Assembly: GCF_030063475.1 (NCBI RefSeq)
Contig: NZ_JASIRT010000001.1
Span: 248,001 to 312,000 of the forward strand
Length of the DNA stretch: 64,000 nucleotides
Source: Roseomonas sp. E05
GTDB taxonomy: Bacteria > Pseudomonadota > Alphaproteobacteria > Acetobacterales > Acetobacteraceae
Reading direction: 5' to 3'
Shown here piece after piece: positions 55,251 through 64,000 of this stretch (position 1 is its first letter; every line of letters begins with the position of its first letter). Made by a program: the position numbers and the translations under genes. The notes below the pieces were generated by a model that was given only the letters and a program-made list of their open reading frames with translations, had not been told where the DNA came from and ran no database searches.

Positions 55251-55303
55251 GGGGTGGTTCAACCACCCCGGCGGGAGGGTCCGGGAGGGCGGCGCCATCC
55301 CGG
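55251..55303. repeat. Hairpins between convergent asd and antiporter genes
   Basis: GGGGTGGTT-C-AACCACCCC (55251-55269) is followed by CCGGGA...TCCCGG (55281-55303), the latter a degenerate GGGAGGG/CCCTCCC hairpin. The first recurs as GGGGCGGTT-G-AACCACCCC at 63711-63729. They fill the 79-base gap and probably act as a bidirectional terminator. Confidence 0.6.
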
Positions 55304-55312
55304 GACGCGCGT

Positions 55313-56560
55313 TCAGCGCACGGTCCGCCCCACCAGCGGCCGGAGCGAGAGCCCCTGCACCAGGATGGTGAAGACTACCACGGTATAGGTGGCGGCCAGG
55401 ATGGTGGATTTCTCCGCCACCTCCGGAATCGAGAGTGCCAGCGCCACCGAAATGCCGCCGCGCAGCCCGCCCCAGGTGAGCACAGGGATGGTGCCGCGCA
55501 CGAAGCGCTTCCAGCGCGCCATTGCCGAGACCGACAACGCGACCGAGACGAAGCGCGCCGCCAGCACCAGCAGGACGGCCGCCACCGGCAGCCATCCCAG
55601 CAGCGTCTCCGACCGCAGCACCAGCACTTCCAGCCCGATCAGCAGGAACAGGATGGCGTTCAGGATCTCATCCACCAGCGTCCAGAAGCCGAACAGATAG
55701 CGCTTGGTCAGGTCGCTGATGGCATGCCCCGGCGCACGGTTGCCGATCAGCAACCCTGCCACCACCATGGCCAGCGGCCCGCTCATGCCCAGCCGCGCCG
55801 CCACGGCATAGGTACCGGTGACCAGCGCCAGCGAGATCAGCACCTCGATCGGATAGTTGTCGATCTGCTTCATCGCGGCATAGGCGGCATAGCCGGCGGC
55901 CAGCCCCAGCAGCATCCCGCCCGCCGCCTCGTGCAGCAGCAGTTCGACCACTTCGCCCAGCCCGGCGGCTTCCTCCCCCGCACCAACGGCGAAGGCCATG
56001 GCGATGGTGAAGGCGACGATGCCGACGCCGTCGTTGAACAGCGACTCGCCGGTCATGTCGAGTTCGAGCGACTGCGGCACCCGCACCGCCTTCAGCGTGC
56101 TGAGCACCGCCACGGGGTCGGTCGGGCTGATCAGCGCGCCGAAGACGAAGGCCCAGGTCAGCGGCAGCGCCACCCCCGCCAGCCCTGCAAGGAACCAGAA
56201 GCCGAAGCCGACGATCAGCGTCGAGATCAGCACGCCGAGCGTCGCCATGCAGCCCACCACCCAGGCGCGGTCGCGCAGGGCGGAGATGTCCACATGCAGG
56301 GCGCCGGCAAAGAGCAGGAAAGCCAGCATCCCGTCCAGCACCGTGCGCTGGAAGTCCACCTGGCGGATGATTCCGGTCAGGCTTTCGTAGAGCGGCGTAT
56401 CGGGGAAGAGCAGGTCCGCCACCAGCAGCAGGACCGAGGCGGCCAGCCCCATGGCGAGCAGCCCCACCGTATCTGGCAGGCCGATCAGCCGCGTGTTCAT
56501 CCAGCCGAAGGCGGCCGTCAGCACCAGCAGGAGGGAGATCAGTTCGAAGGGAGACAGCAT
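55313..56560 (-). CDS. Na+/H+ antiporter, CPA1 (NhaP) family
   Basis: 415 residues with about twelve membrane helices. The family motifs are FGALISPTDPVAVLSTLK, LDMTGESLFNDGVGIV with the ion-binding Asp region, and TWGGLRGGISVALAL. It exchanges cytoplasmic Na+ or K+ for protons. The ATG at 56560 gives a normal N-terminal helix; the open frame continues upstream through inverted-repeat copy D without support. No long cytosolic C-terminal domain is present. It is divergent from the dihydroorotase gene. Confidence 0.92.
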   Translation of the reverse strand: MLSPFELISLLLVLTAAFGWMNTRLIGLPDTVGLLAMGLAASVLLLVADLLFPDTPLYESLTGIIRQVDFQRTVLDGMLAFLLFAGALHVDISALRDRAWVVGCMATLGVLISTLIVGFGFWFLAGLAGVALPLTWAFVFGALISPTDPVAVLSTLKAVRVPQSLELDMTGESLFNDGVGIVAFTIAMAFAVGAGEEAAGLGEVVELLLHEAAGGMLLGLAAGYAAYAAMKQIDNYPIEVLISLALVTGTYAVAARLGMSGPLAMVVAGLLIGNRAPGHAISDLTKRYLFGFWTLVDEILNAILFLLIGLEVLVLRSETLLGWLPVAAVLLVLAARFVSVALSVSAMARWKRFVRGTIPVLTWGGLRGGISVALALSIPEVAEKSTILAATYTVVVFTILVQGLSLRPLVGRTVR

Positions 56561-56637
56561 GCAAGGCCGGAATGGTTGGCGGCCCAATGGGCCATGCCGG
56601 ACAAGCACCCCAGCCGTACCAGGGTTGCACCCGCTGC

Positions 56638-56772
56638 AGAAGGTCGGGGGGAAGGAATTCCCCCGAACGTCCATCTTCATTTCTGCCAGCCGGGCACTGC
56701 GCGGGCCACCCGCGCGGGAAACTGACAGAAAAAAGAAGGGGGTCTGGGGAAATTCATTCCCCCAGCCTTCTC
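56638..56772. repeat. Intergenic inverted repeat family 1, copy D
   Basis: This copy lies in the 275-base gap between the divergent antiporter and dihydroorotase genes. The left arm holds GGGGGGAAGGAATTCCCCC and TCCATCTTCATTTCTGCC; the right arm holds AACTGACAGAAAAAAG, GGGGGTC and GGGGAAATTCATTCCCCC. It is the only copy not at the end of at least one gene, so it can hardly serve as a simple terminator here. Promoters of both neighbours were not recognised. Confidence 0.82.
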
Positions 56773-56835
56773 GCCGCCGCCCGCGAATCCGCCTAGACAA
56801 CGCAGGACCGTCCCTGAGCCCGAAGGAGCCCCCGC

Positions 56836-58167
56836 ATGCCCAGCTTCGACCTCATTCTGCGCGGCGGGACCTGCGTGCTCCCCTGGGGCGAGGTGCAGGC
56901 GGATGTGGGCGTTCGGGCCGGCCGCATCGCCGCGCTGGGTGACCTCCGCACGGCCGCCGCATCCGAGGTGATCGACTGCGCCGGCCTGCATGTCCTGCCC
57001 GGCCTGATCGACCCGCATGTCCATCTGCGCGACCCCTGTGTGGAAGGAGGGGGCGACCCGGCGGTGGAGACCATCCCGACCGGCACCAGGGCCGCCGTGC
57101 TCGGCGGCATCACCGCCGTCTTCGACATGCCCAACACCAGCCCCGCCATCACCAGCCAGGCGGCGCTGGAGAACAAGCGCGCCTATGTGAAGGGCAAAGC
57201 GTGGTGCGACATCGGCTTCTATGTCGGCGCCGCCAAGTCCAACATCGCTGACCTCGCGGCGCTGGAGGCGGAGCCGGATGTCTGCGCCATCAAGGTCTTC
57301 GCCGGCTCCTCGACCGGCGACCTGCTGGTGGAGGACGATGCCAGCCTGGAGCGCGTCATGCGCTCCGGCCGCCGCCGCATCGCCTACCACTCGGAGGACG
57401 AGGACCGCCTGCAGGAGCGCAAGCCGCTCTACGCCGCCGGCGGCCCGCACCGCCTGCACGCCGAGTGGCGAGACGTGGAATGCGCCTTCCTCGGCACCCG
57501 CCGGCTGATGGCGCTGGCGCGCGAGACCGGCCGCCCCGCCCATATCCTGCACGTCTCCACCGCCGAGGAGCTGGGCTACCTGAAGGATTTCCGCGATGTC
57601 GCCACGGTGGAGGTGCTGGTCAACCACCTCAGCCAGACGGACGAGGCCTATGACCGCCTCGGCGGCTACGCGGTGATGAACCCGCCGATCCGCGACGCCC
57701 GCCACCAGGAGGCCGCCTGGGCCGCCGTGCGCGACGGCACGGTGGACTGCATCGGCTCCGACCACGCGCCGCACAGCCGCGCCGCCAAGGAGCGCCCCTG
57801 GCCGGCCACCGCCGCCGGCCTGACCGGCGTGCAGACCCTGGTGCCGCTGATGCTCGACCACGTGGCCGCCGGCCGCCTCTCCCTCGCCCGGCTGGTCGAC
57901 CTGATAGCGGCCGGCCCGGCCCGCGTCTATGGCGCCGTCTGCAAGGGCCGCCTCGCCGCCGGCTACGACGCCGACTTCACCATCGTGGACCTCAAGCGCC
58001 AGCGGACCATCGAGGAGAGCTGGATCGCCTCCCCCTGCGGCTGGACGCCCTTCGCCGGTCAGCGCTGCACCGGCTGGCCGGTGATGACCCTCATCCGCGG
58101 CCGCGTGGTGATGCGGGAGGATGAGGTGCTGGGCGCGCCGGAAGGCCAGCCCGTCCGCTTCCGCTGA
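56836..58167 (+). CDS. pyrC: Dihydroorotase (amidohydrolase)
   Basis: 443 residues. The metal ligands are seen in DPHVHLRDP (His61, His63), the carboxylated Lys in AIKVFAGSSTG, His in AYHSEDE and ILHVSTAEE, and Asp in GSDHAPHS. It closes carbamoyl aspartate to dihydroorotate in pyrimidine synthesis, and all catalytic ligands are present. It lies apart from pyrB. A role as another cyclic amidohydrolase (for example hydantoinase-like) is less likely. AAGGAG precedes the ATG. Confidence 0.9.
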   Translation: MPSFDLILRGGTCVLPWGEVQADVGVRAGRIAALGDLRTAAASEVIDCAGLHVLPGLIDPHVHLRDPCVEGGGDPAVETIPTGTRAAVLGGITAVFDMPNTSPAITSQAALENKRAYVKGKAWCDIGFYVGAAKSNIADLAALEAEPDVCAIKVFAGSSTGDLLVEDDASLERVMRSGRRRIAYHSEDEDRLQERKPLYAAGGPHRLHAEWRDVECAFLGTRRLMALARETGRPAHILHVSTAEELGYLKDFRDVATVEVLVNHLSQTDEAYDRLGGYAVMNPPIRDARHQEAAWAAVRDGTVDCIGSDHAPHSRAAKERPWPATAAGLTGVQTLVPLMLDHVAAGRLSLARLVDLIAAGPARVYGAVCKGRLAAGYDADFTIVDLKRQRTIEESWIASPCGWTPFAGQRCTGWPVMTLIRGRVVMREDEVLGAPEGQPVRFR

Positions 58168-58255
58168 GCCGCGGGCGGCCCTGCCGGGCCGCCGGCCCTT
58201 AACGCGGCGCGCCTTGGCCGCTATGGTCCGCGCCGCTTTTCACAGGGACCGGACC

Positions 58256-58906
58256 TTGCCGGATATCTTCGACGAAGTGCAGGAGGAGCTACGGGCCGAG
58301 CGGGCCCGGCGGCTCGGCATCCGATACGGCGGCCTGCTGGCCGGCATCGCGCTCCTGGCGCTGCTGGGGGTCGGCGGCTGGCAGGGCTGGCAGTGGTGGC
58401 AGGAGCGGCAGGCGGCGCAGTCCGGCGGGCTGTTCCTGCAGATCAGCCGCGATGCCGAGGCTCCCGGCGCCGACCTGAAGGCCGCCGGGGACAGCTTCGC
58501 CAGCCTCGCCACCACCTCGCCCGAGGGCTACCAGATCCTCGCCCGCCTGCGCGCCGCCGCGCTGAAGGCCGAGACGGGCGACCGCGAGGCCGCCCTGGGG
58601 CTCTACGATCAGCTGGCCGGCGACGAGGGTGCGCCGCCGCTCTACCGCGGCCTGGCCAATCTGATGTGGGTGCTGCACGGGCTCGACACGCAGGACCCGG
58701 CGGCGCTTTCGGCCCGCCTGACGCCACTGACCGAGCCGAGCAATCCCTGGCGCGCCTCGGCGCGGGAGTTGCAGGCGCTGCTGGCGATCCGCCGCGGCGA
58801 GAAGCCCGAGGCAAAGCGCATTCTTGAAGCCCTGGCCGCCGACGTGACCGCCCCGCGCGGCCTGCGCGACCGGGCAGGCCGTCTGGCGGCGGGATTGGGG
58901 GTCTGA
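58256..58906 (+). CDS. TPR-like membrane protein (YfgM-like) upstream of bamB
   Basis: 216 residues. PDIFDEVQEELRAER is the conserved cytoplasmic N-terminus, followed by one membrane helix (about 28-48), and then TPR-type helices outside (ILARLRAAALKAETGD; LYRGLANLMWVLHGL). The TTG at 58256 with AGGGA seven bases upstream fits the family N-terminus; an ATG at 58223 is possible but adds unrelated residues. Such proteins pair with BamB and the Sec translocon. The stop overlaps bamB (TGATG). Confidence 0.8.
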   Translation: MPDIFDEVQEELRAERARRLGIRYGGLLAGIALLALLGVGGWQGWQWWQERQAAQSGGLFLQISRDAEAPGADLKAAGDSFASLATTSPEGYQILARLRAAALKAETGDREAALGLYDQLAGDEGAPPLYRGLANLMWVLHGLDTQDPAALSARLTPLTEPSNPWRASARELQALLAIRRGEKPEAKRILEALAADVTAPRGLRDRAGRLAAGLGV

Positions 58907-60246
58907 TGCGGAGCAGGACGATCTGGACGCGGCGCGCGGCGCTGCTCGGCGGGGCCGGCATGCTGGCCGGCTGCGGCACCATCGACAGCATCTTCGGCAC
59001 CGCCAAGCAGTCCTTGCCTGGCGAGCGCATCTCCGTCCTGACGGCGCAGCGCGCGCTGGAGGTGGACCCGGCCCTGGCCGGCCAGCCCCTCACCCTGCCC
59101 CCGCCGCAACCGCGCGCCGACTGGCCGCAGCCCGGCGGCAACGTGGCGCATGACCCCGGCCATTCCGCCCTGGCGCCCAGCCTCAGCCGCGCCTGGACCG
59201 CCTCGCTCGGCACCGGCAGCGGCTATCGCCGGCGCATCACCGCCGGCCCGGTGGTGGCGGACGGCACCGTCTTCGCCGCCGATGCCTATGGCGTGGTCTC
59301 CGCCTTCGACCTGGCCCAGGGTGGCCGCCGCTGGCGCTTCGACACCCGCCCGGAGGACGACGAGACCGGCGCGGTCGGCGCCGGCTGCGCCTATGCGGAC
59401 GGCACGCTCTACGTCGCGACCGGCATGGCCGAGCTGATGGCGCTGAACCCGGGCGACGGCAAGCCGCGCTGGCGGGTGAAGCTGCCCGCCCCCTCGCGCG
59501 GCGCCCCCGCCGTGGCGGGCGGCCGCATCTACGTGCCGACGATCGAGAATCAGCTCCTCGCCTTCTCCGCCCAGGACGGCGCGCGGCTATGGACCCACCG
59601 TGCGCAGCCGACCATGGCGGTGCCGCTCGGCTTGCCTGCCCCCGCATTGGACGGCGACTTCCTGGTCGCCGGCTTCCCGTCCGGCGAGCTGGTGGCCCTG
59701 CGGCCGGAGGATGGCCAGGTGCTCTGGACCGAGAGCCTGGCGGGACGCAGCCTCGGCGGCATCGGCGACATCTCCGGCGTGCATGGCCTGCCGGTGATCC
59801 ATGAGGGGCGCGTCTATGCCATGGGCATGGGCAGCACCTCGCTGGCGGTGGACCTGCGCTCCGGCCGCCGACTCTGGGAACGCGAGATCGGCGGCACCGC
59901 CTCTCCCGTCCCGGTGGGCGACTGGCTGTTCCTGATGGGCCGCGGCGGCGGCCTCGTGGCCCTCGGGCGCGAGGATGGCCGCATCCGCTGGATCGCCGAG
60001 CTGAACGCCCCGCCGCCCGGCAAGGAGAAGAACGACGATCCCGCCACCTTCGGCACGCCGCTGGTGGCGGGTGGGCAGATCATCCTGCCTTCCAGCAAGG
60101 GCGAGGCGCTGCTGATCAACCCGGCGGACGGCAGCATCGCCGGCCGCCTGCGCCTGCCGGACGGCAGCACCCTCCCCGGCGCGGTGGCGCAGGGCACGCT
60201 GGTGCTGCTCGCCGATGACGGCACGCTGGCAGCCTATCGCGGATAA
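58906..60246 (+). CDS. bamB: BamB-like outer-membrane assembly lipoprotein (PQQ-type beta-propeller)
   Basis: 446 residues. A signal peptide ends in the lipobox LAGC with Cys23. Repeated blades have the PQQ-like pattern, for example GTVFAADAYGVVSAFDLAQG, DGTLYVATGMAELMALNPGD and GRIYVPTIENQLLAFSAQDG. BamB is the scaffold lipoprotein of the BAM complex. It is translationally coupled to the TPR gene. der, often next in this order, is not present; inverted-repeat copy E follows at once. Confidence 0.88.
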   Translation: MRSRTIWTRRAALLGGAGMLAGCGTIDSIFGTAKQSLPGERISVLTAQRALEVDPALAGQPLTLPPPQPRADWPQPGGNVAHDPGHSALAPSLSRAWTASLGTGSGYRRRITAGPVVADGTVFAADAYGVVSAFDLAQGGRRWRFDTRPEDDETGAVGAGCAYADGTLYVATGMAELMALNPGDGKPRWRVKLPAPSRGAPAVAGGRIYVPTIENQLLAFSAQDGARLWTHRAQPTMAVPLGLPAPALDGDFLVAGFPSGELVALRPEDGQVLWTESLAGRSLGGIGDISGVHGLPVIHEGRVYAMGMGSTSLAVDLRSGRRLWEREIGGTASPVPVGDWLFLMGRGGGLVALGREDGRIRWIAELNAPPPGKEKNDDPATFGTPLVAGGQIILPSSKGEALLINPADGSIAGRLRLPDGSTLPGAVAQGTLVLLADDGTLAAYRG

Positions 60247-60384
60247 GGAAAAGGTCGGGGGAAGGAATTCCCCCGAACCCCCTTCTTCTTTTTGCCAGTC
60301 TGACGCCGCACGGGCCGCCAGCGCGAGAAACTCACGGAAAAAAGATGGGGGTCCGGGGGAATTCCTTCCCCCGGGCTTTTTTCA
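60247..60384. repeat. Intergenic inverted repeat family 1, copy E
   Basis: It begins at the bamB stop and ends at the stop of the convergent CoA-transferase gene, filling the entire gap. The left arm holds GGGGGAAGGAATTCCCCC and CCCCCTTCTTCTTTTTGCC; the right arm holds CACGGAAAAAAGATGGGGG and GGGGGAATTCCTTCCCCC, ending in a T-run. It is the clearest case for a bidirectional terminator. Confidence 0.87.
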
Positions 60385-61650
60385 CCTTTTCGCCCGCAGC
60401 ACTCCGGCTTCCTGCAGCGCCGCCACCTCATCCGCCCCGAGGCCGAGCAGGTCCCGCAGCACATCGGCCGTATCGGCGCCCACCTCCGGCCCCGTCGAGC
60501 GGGGCGGCGGCACGGCGCCGTCGATGCGCGGCACCACGCCGGGATGCAGCACCGGCCCGTGCAGCGGGTCCGCCACCTCCCGCACCATCTCCCGCGCCCG
60601 GAACTGCGGGTCCGCCGCGCAATCGGCGATGGTGAAGACGCGGGTGGAGGGAATATCGGCCTCCGCCAGCATCGCCTCCAGTGCCGGCGCGTCGAAGCGC
60701 GCGGCCCAGGCGCCGATCAGCGCGTCCAGCTCGGCCACGTTGCGCACCCGCCCCTGGTTGTCGGCGAAGCGCGGGTCTTCGACCAGCTCCGGTGCGCCCA
60801 TCAGCGTGGCCAGCCGGCGGAACAGCGGGTCCGAATTGGCGGCGATCAGCACCCAGACGCCATCCCGCGCCCGATAGGCGTTGGTCGGCGCCGCGGTGGC
60901 GATGCCGCCGCCAGAGGGCTGCCGGATGGTGCCGAGGGTCGAATAGTCGGGCAGCGCCCCTTCGAGCAGGCTGAAGACCGCTTCGGTGAGCGCCACATCC
61001 ACCTCGCCGCCCGGCCCCGGCGGCGCCGAGCGCCGGTCCCGCCGCCACAGCGCCGCCACCACGCCCAGCGCGGCATAGATGCCGGCCACCGAATCCCCCA
61101 GGCTGACGCCGACCCGCACCGGCGGCAGGTCGCTGGTGCCGGGCGCGTGGTCCGTCAGGTAGCGCAGGCCGCCGATCGCCTCGCCGATCACCCCGAACGC
61201 AGCCCGGTCGCGGTACGGCCCGTCCTGCCCGTAGCCGGAGATGCGGGCGATCACGAGGTCCGGCCGTGCCGCCTTCATGGCGGCGGCGCCGAGGCCGAGT
61301 CTCTCCAGCTGGCCCGGACGGAAGTTCTCCACCACCGCATCGCAGTGCTTCACCAGCCCGAGCACGATCTCCCGCGCTTCCGGCCGCTTCAGGTCCAGCG
61401 CGATGCAGCGCTTGTTCCGGGCATGAACGGACCACCACGGGGCCTGGCCGTTGTGCCGCGCGCCCCACTGCCGCACCGGGTCGCCATTGGGCGGCTCCAC
61501 CTTGATGATCTCGGCCCCGAGGTCGCCCAGCAGCCGCGTGGCGAAGGGCGCGGCGACGAAATGGCCGAGTTCCAGCACGCGCAGCCCGGCGAGCGGCGCA
61601 CCGGCTCCGGCCAGTGGCGAGGGATCGGCGCGGCGCGGCGCGTCGGTCAT
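60382..61650 (-). CDS. CaiB/BaiF family CoA-transferase
   Basis: 422 residues, a class III CoA-transferase. LRVLELGHFVAAPFATRLLGD and LGAEIIKVEPPNGDPVR open the protein, with NKRCIALDLKRPEAREI and VVENFRPGQLERLGLG after, and the catalytic Asp in the GQDGPYRDRAAF region. It moves CoA between carboxylic acids; the substrate is unknown. It starts 4 bases after the Bug receptor stop, suggesting a joint pathway for an imported carboxylic acid. Confidence 0.93.
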   Translation of the reverse strand: MTDAPRRADPSPLAGAGAPLAGLRVLELGHFVAAPFATRLLGDLGAEIIKVEPPNGDPVRQWGARHNGQAPWWSVHARNKRCIALDLKRPEAREIVLGLVKHCDAVVENFRPGQLERLGLGAAAMKAARPDLVIARISGYGQDGPYRDRAAFGVIGEAIGGLRYLTDHAPGTSDLPPVRVGVSLGDSVAGIYAALGVVAALWRRDRRSAPPGPGGEVDVALTEAVFSLLEGALPDYSTLGTIRQPSGGGIATAAPTNAYRARDGVWVLIAANSDPLFRRLATLMGAPELVEDPRFADNQGRVRNVAELDALIGAWAARFDAPALEAMLAEADIPSTRVFTIADCAADPQFRAREMVREVADPLHGPVLHPGVVPRIDGAVPPPRSTGPEVGADTADVLRDLLGLGADEVAALQEAGVLRAKR

Positions 61651-61654
61651 GGGC

Positions 61655-62635
61655 TTACTCCGGCTTGATGTTGGCGGCGCGGGCGACCTGGGTCCATTCG
61701 GCCAGTTCCTTCTCCACCCGCTGGCCCAGCGCCTCCGGCGTCATCGGATGGACGATGGCACCCTGCTCCTCGGCACGACGGCGGAACTCCGGCGTCTTCA
61801 CCACCGCGTCCACCGCCTCGGTGATCCGCTTCAGCACGGGCTCCGGCGTGCCGGCGGGCGCGAAGACGGCGAACCAGGCCGTCACCTCGACGCCGGACTG
61901 GCCGGACTCGGCCATGGTCGGCACCTCGGGCAGCGCCGGGTGCCGCTCGGCCGAGGTGATGGCCAGCGCCCGCAGCGTGCCGTCCTTCACATAGGGCATC
62001 AGCGGTGGCGGCGTGGTCATGAAGACCTGCACGCGCCCGGCCAGCAGGTCCTGCGTCGCCGGCCCGGTGCCGCGATAGGGCACATGCGCCATGTCCATGC
62101 CCGCCTTCTGCTTCCACAGCTCGGTGCCAAGATGCTGCATCGAGCCATTGCCGGCGGAGGCGTAGTTCAGCTCGCCCGGATGCGCCCTGGCATGGGCGAC
62201 CAGCTCGGCCGCGGTCTTCGCCGGCACCGAGGGATGCACGAAGACCACCTGCGGCGCATCCATCAGCAGCGCGACGGGCACCAGGTCCTTCTGCACGTCA
62301 TAGCCGAGATTGGGGATGATGGCCGGCGTGCCGACATGGTAGCCGGAATACTGCACCAGCAGCGTGGTGCCGTCCGGCCTGGCGCGCGCCACCGCGCCGG
62401 TGCCGATGGCGCCGTTCGCCCCGGCGCGGTTCTCCACCACCACGCTCTGCCCCAGGCGCCTGGCCAGCGGCTCGGCCAGCAGGCGGGCGGCGAAATCCGT
62501 CGTACCCGCCGGCGCGGTCGGCACGATCAGCGTGATGGTGCCGCTCTGCGCGCGGGCGGCGGGCGCGGCGCCCAGCAGGGCGCCAGCAAGGCCAAGGGAC
62601 GCGGCGCACAGCAGGCGCCGCCGGTTCGACAGCAT
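61655..62635 (-). CDS. Bug family tripartite tricarboxylate transporter substrate-binding protein
   Basis: 326 residues. An N-terminal signal peptide (RRRLLCAASLGLAGALL...ARAQ, cleavage about residue 30) is followed by the Bug fold: ITLIVPTAPAGTTDFAARLL, VVVENRAGANGAIGTGAVA, and the ligand-loop region NYASAGNGSMQHLGTEL. It is a periplasmic receptor for an organic acid. No membrane TctA/TctB genes are adjacent, which is common for the expanded Bug families. GGGAG precedes the ATG at 62635. Confidence 0.92.
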   Translation of the reverse strand: MLSNRRRLLCAASLGLAGALLGAAPAARAQSGTITLIVPTAPAGTTDFAARLLAEPLARRLGQSVVVENRAGANGAIGTGAVARARPDGTTLLVQYSGYHVGTPAIIPNLGYDVQKDLVPVALLMDAPQVVFVHPSVPAKTAAELVAHARAHPGELNYASAGNGSMQHLGTELWKQKAGMDMAHVPYRGTGPATQDLLAGRVQVFMTTPPPLMPYVKDGTLRALAITSAERHPALPEVPTMAESGQSGVEVTAWFAVFAPAGTPEPVLKRITEAVDAVVKTPEFRRRAEEQGAIVHPMTPEALGQRVEKELAEWTQVARAANIKPE

Positions 62636-62744
62636 GGCTCGGACATCTCCCGGTTCGTTGCCCGGCAGGATGCCAAGTGCCCGGCCCGCCTGCCACTCGC
62701 GTTTGGCGAGGCGAGACATCGCCGCCTGCGATGGTCGGCACCGG

Positions 62745-63662
62745 CTACGTCTCCAGCCGCGCTGCCTGCTGGACGAAGAGCCGCGCCGGCGCCGGCAGGG
62801 TGGCACGGTCCCGCACGCAGAGCTTCAGCCGCCGCTGCGCCCAGGCGTCGCGCAGCGGAACGCCGCGCAGCCCCATGGCCTCGGCGAAGGGGTGGATGCA
62901 GGCCTCCGGCAGCACTGCAAGCCCGATTCCGACCTGCACCAGTCGCCGCAACACGTCGAAGCTGTTCACATGCACCCGCAGGTCGATCGGCCGCCCGCAT
63001 TGCGCCGCCGTGCTGGCCAGCATCTTCTGGATCGAGGATTCCCGCGCCAGCCCGACCTGCGGGAAATCCAGCGTCTCCGCATAGTCGAGCGCCTCCACCC
63101 CGGCCAGCGGATGGCCCAGCGGCACCACCACCTGCAGCCGGTCCTCGCGGTAGAACAGGCTCTCCAGCCCCTCGGCCGGCACGCTCTCCGCCATGATGCC
63201 GACATCCGCCAGCCCGTCCCGCACCGCCCGGACGATCTCCGGGCTCAGCAGCTCCTGCATCTCCACCCGGATGCCCGGCCAGCGCGCCATGAACAGCGCC
63301 AGCTCCTCCGGCAGGAACTCGGTCAGCGAGGAGGTGTTGGCGGCGATCCGCACATGCCCGCGCACCCCCTGCGCATGCTCGCCCATCTCGTCGCGCATCC
63401 GCCCCAGCACGGCGAAGACGCTGCGCGCATGGCGCAGCAGCGCCTCCCCCGCCGGAGTCAGCGCGATGCCGCGCGCATGGCGCTGCAGCAGCGGCGTGTC
63501 CATCGCCGCCTCCAGCTCCGCCAGCCGCCGGCTCACCGCCGAAGGCGCGATGTGCCGCCGCGCCGCCGCCGCCGCGATGCTCCCCTCCTCCGCCACCGAG
63601 AGGAACAGGTCGAGCGTCACCAGGTCGAACCGCAGCCGGCCCTCGCTTGTGCCTTGGGACAT
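62745..63662 (-). CDS. LysR family transcriptional regulator
   Basis: 305 residues. The N-terminal helix-turn-helix is at about 14-70 (LDLFLSVAEEGSIAAAAARR, then APSAVSRRLAELEAAM), followed by a periplasmic-binding-like effector domain. It probably controls the Bug receptor and CoA-transferase genes 109 bases downstream on the same strand. The ATG at 63662 is chosen over an in-frame TTG at 63698. Confidence 0.92.
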   Translation of the reverse strand: MSQGTSEGRLRFDLVTLDLFLSVAEEGSIAAAAARRHIAPSAVSRRLAELEAAMDTPLLQRHARGIALTPAGEALLRHARSVFAVLGRMRDEMGEHAQGVRGHVRIAANTSSLTEFLPEELALFMARWPGIRVEMQELLSPEIVRAVRDGLADVGIMAESVPAEGLESLFYREDRLQVVVPLGHPLAGVEALDYAETLDFPQVGLARESSIQKMLASTAAQCGRPIDLRVHVNSFDVLRRLVQVGIGLAVLPEACIHPFAEAMGLRGVPLRDAWAQRRLKLCVRDRATLPAPARLFVQQAARLET

Positions 63663-63710
63663 GATGGGGAATCTGCGGCGGCGGCCAAGTCCGGTCAAAC
63701 CGGCAGGGCG

Positions 63711-63729
63711 GGGGCGGTTGAACCACCCC
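63711..63729. repeat. Hairpin between MarR and LysR genes
   Basis: GGGGCGGTT-G-AACCACCCC, a 9-bp stem with one mismatch, 14 bases after the MarR stop. It closely matches 55251-55269. It probably terminates the MarR transcript before the LysR gene. Confidence 0.55.
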
Positions 63730-63742
63730 GGACCCTGCCCCC

Positions 63743-64000
63743 TCAGGACAAGGCCAGCAGGTCGCGGCGAAGCCGGCCGGCATCGCCGCCCTCCAGCAGC
63801 GCCTCCGCCTCCCGGTGCGCCCGCTCCCAGACCGGCAGCGCCGCGGCCAACAGCGCGCGTCCCTCCTCGGTCAGCGCCAGGCGGCGGGCGCGGCGGTCCT
63901 GCGCATCGGCCGCCACCACCAGCAGGCCGCGCCGCTCCAACGGCTTCAGCGCGGCGGTCAGCGTCGTCCGGTCCATCGCCAGCACCGAGGCCACCGACTT
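63743..64000 (-). CDS. MarR family transcriptional regulator, 5' end outside window
   Basis: The last 85 codons of a winged-helix regulator. MDRTTLTAALKPLERRGLLV is the recognition helix region, RRARRLALTEEGRALLAAA the wing and following helix. It ends in a dimerisation helix. The effector and targets are unknown. The gene runs off the right edge. Confidence 0.88.
   Translation of the reverse strand, partial: KSVASVLAMDRTTLTAALKPLERRGLLVVAADAQDRRARRLALTEEGRALLAAALPVWERAHREAEALLEGGDAGRLRRDLLALS

Overview
The window is about 70% GC with very dense gene packing. It reads as chromosome from an alphaproteobacterium of the Rhodospirillales, most likely an Acetobacteraceae (Roseomonas-like) species. 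The clues are a class I lysyl-tRNA synthetase, MmcB, an Usg-family protein, the mltG-fabF-acpP-fabG-fabD block beside rpsF-rpsR-rplI, the dnaB-alr-mlaEF-radA-cvpA-purF order, and CIRCE-controlled groESL. The genus is an inference. No rRNA, tRNA, CRISPR array, insertion sequence or integrase was recognised.

Layout. 1-3.9 kb: a truncated hybrid sensor kinase, a cupin/YcgN pair, MmcB and a DUF952 protein. 3.9-17.3 kb: a minus-strand phage cassette. Read from its promoter it runs two unknown genes, a small gene, portal, scaffold, capsid, two tail-tube proteins, a small internal-protein-like gene, tailspike, terminase small and large subunits, then a holin-like gene and a lysin. This is the T7 late-gene order, but integrase, replication genes, phage RNA polymerase and the large ejection proteins are absent. 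A divergent S24-type repressor with a palindromic operator closes the right end. 18-25 kb: lysS coupled to a shortened mprF-like gene, a DinG/Rad3-like helicase, a TerB-like protein and a cold-shock protein. 25.5-32.6 kb: groESL, usg, an AEC transporter, yicC-gmk, an SDR and mltG. 32.7-38.9 kb: fatty-acid synthesis genes and the S6-S18-L9 ribosomal operon. 39-52 kb: a cyclopropane fatty acid synthase, dnaB-alr-mlaE-mlaF, an HWE-type hybrid kinase, and radA-cvpA-purF-SDR. 52-64 kb: a TIGR02588/TIGR02587 pair, a GNAT acetyltransferase, asd behind a candidate attenuator, a Na+/H+ antiporter, a dihydroorotase, a TPR protein with BamB, a CoA-transferase/Bug-receptor/LysR group, and the end of a MarR gene.

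Three things stand out. First, the compact T7-type particle cassette, which looks long-resident because it carries a host-type repeat. Second, a candidate leader-peptide attenuator upstream of asd: a short Thr/Ile/Lys-rich peptide followed by four mutually exclusive pairing segments. Third, a five-copy family of large intergenic inverted repeats resembling bidirectional terminators, one copy of which lies inside the phage cassette.
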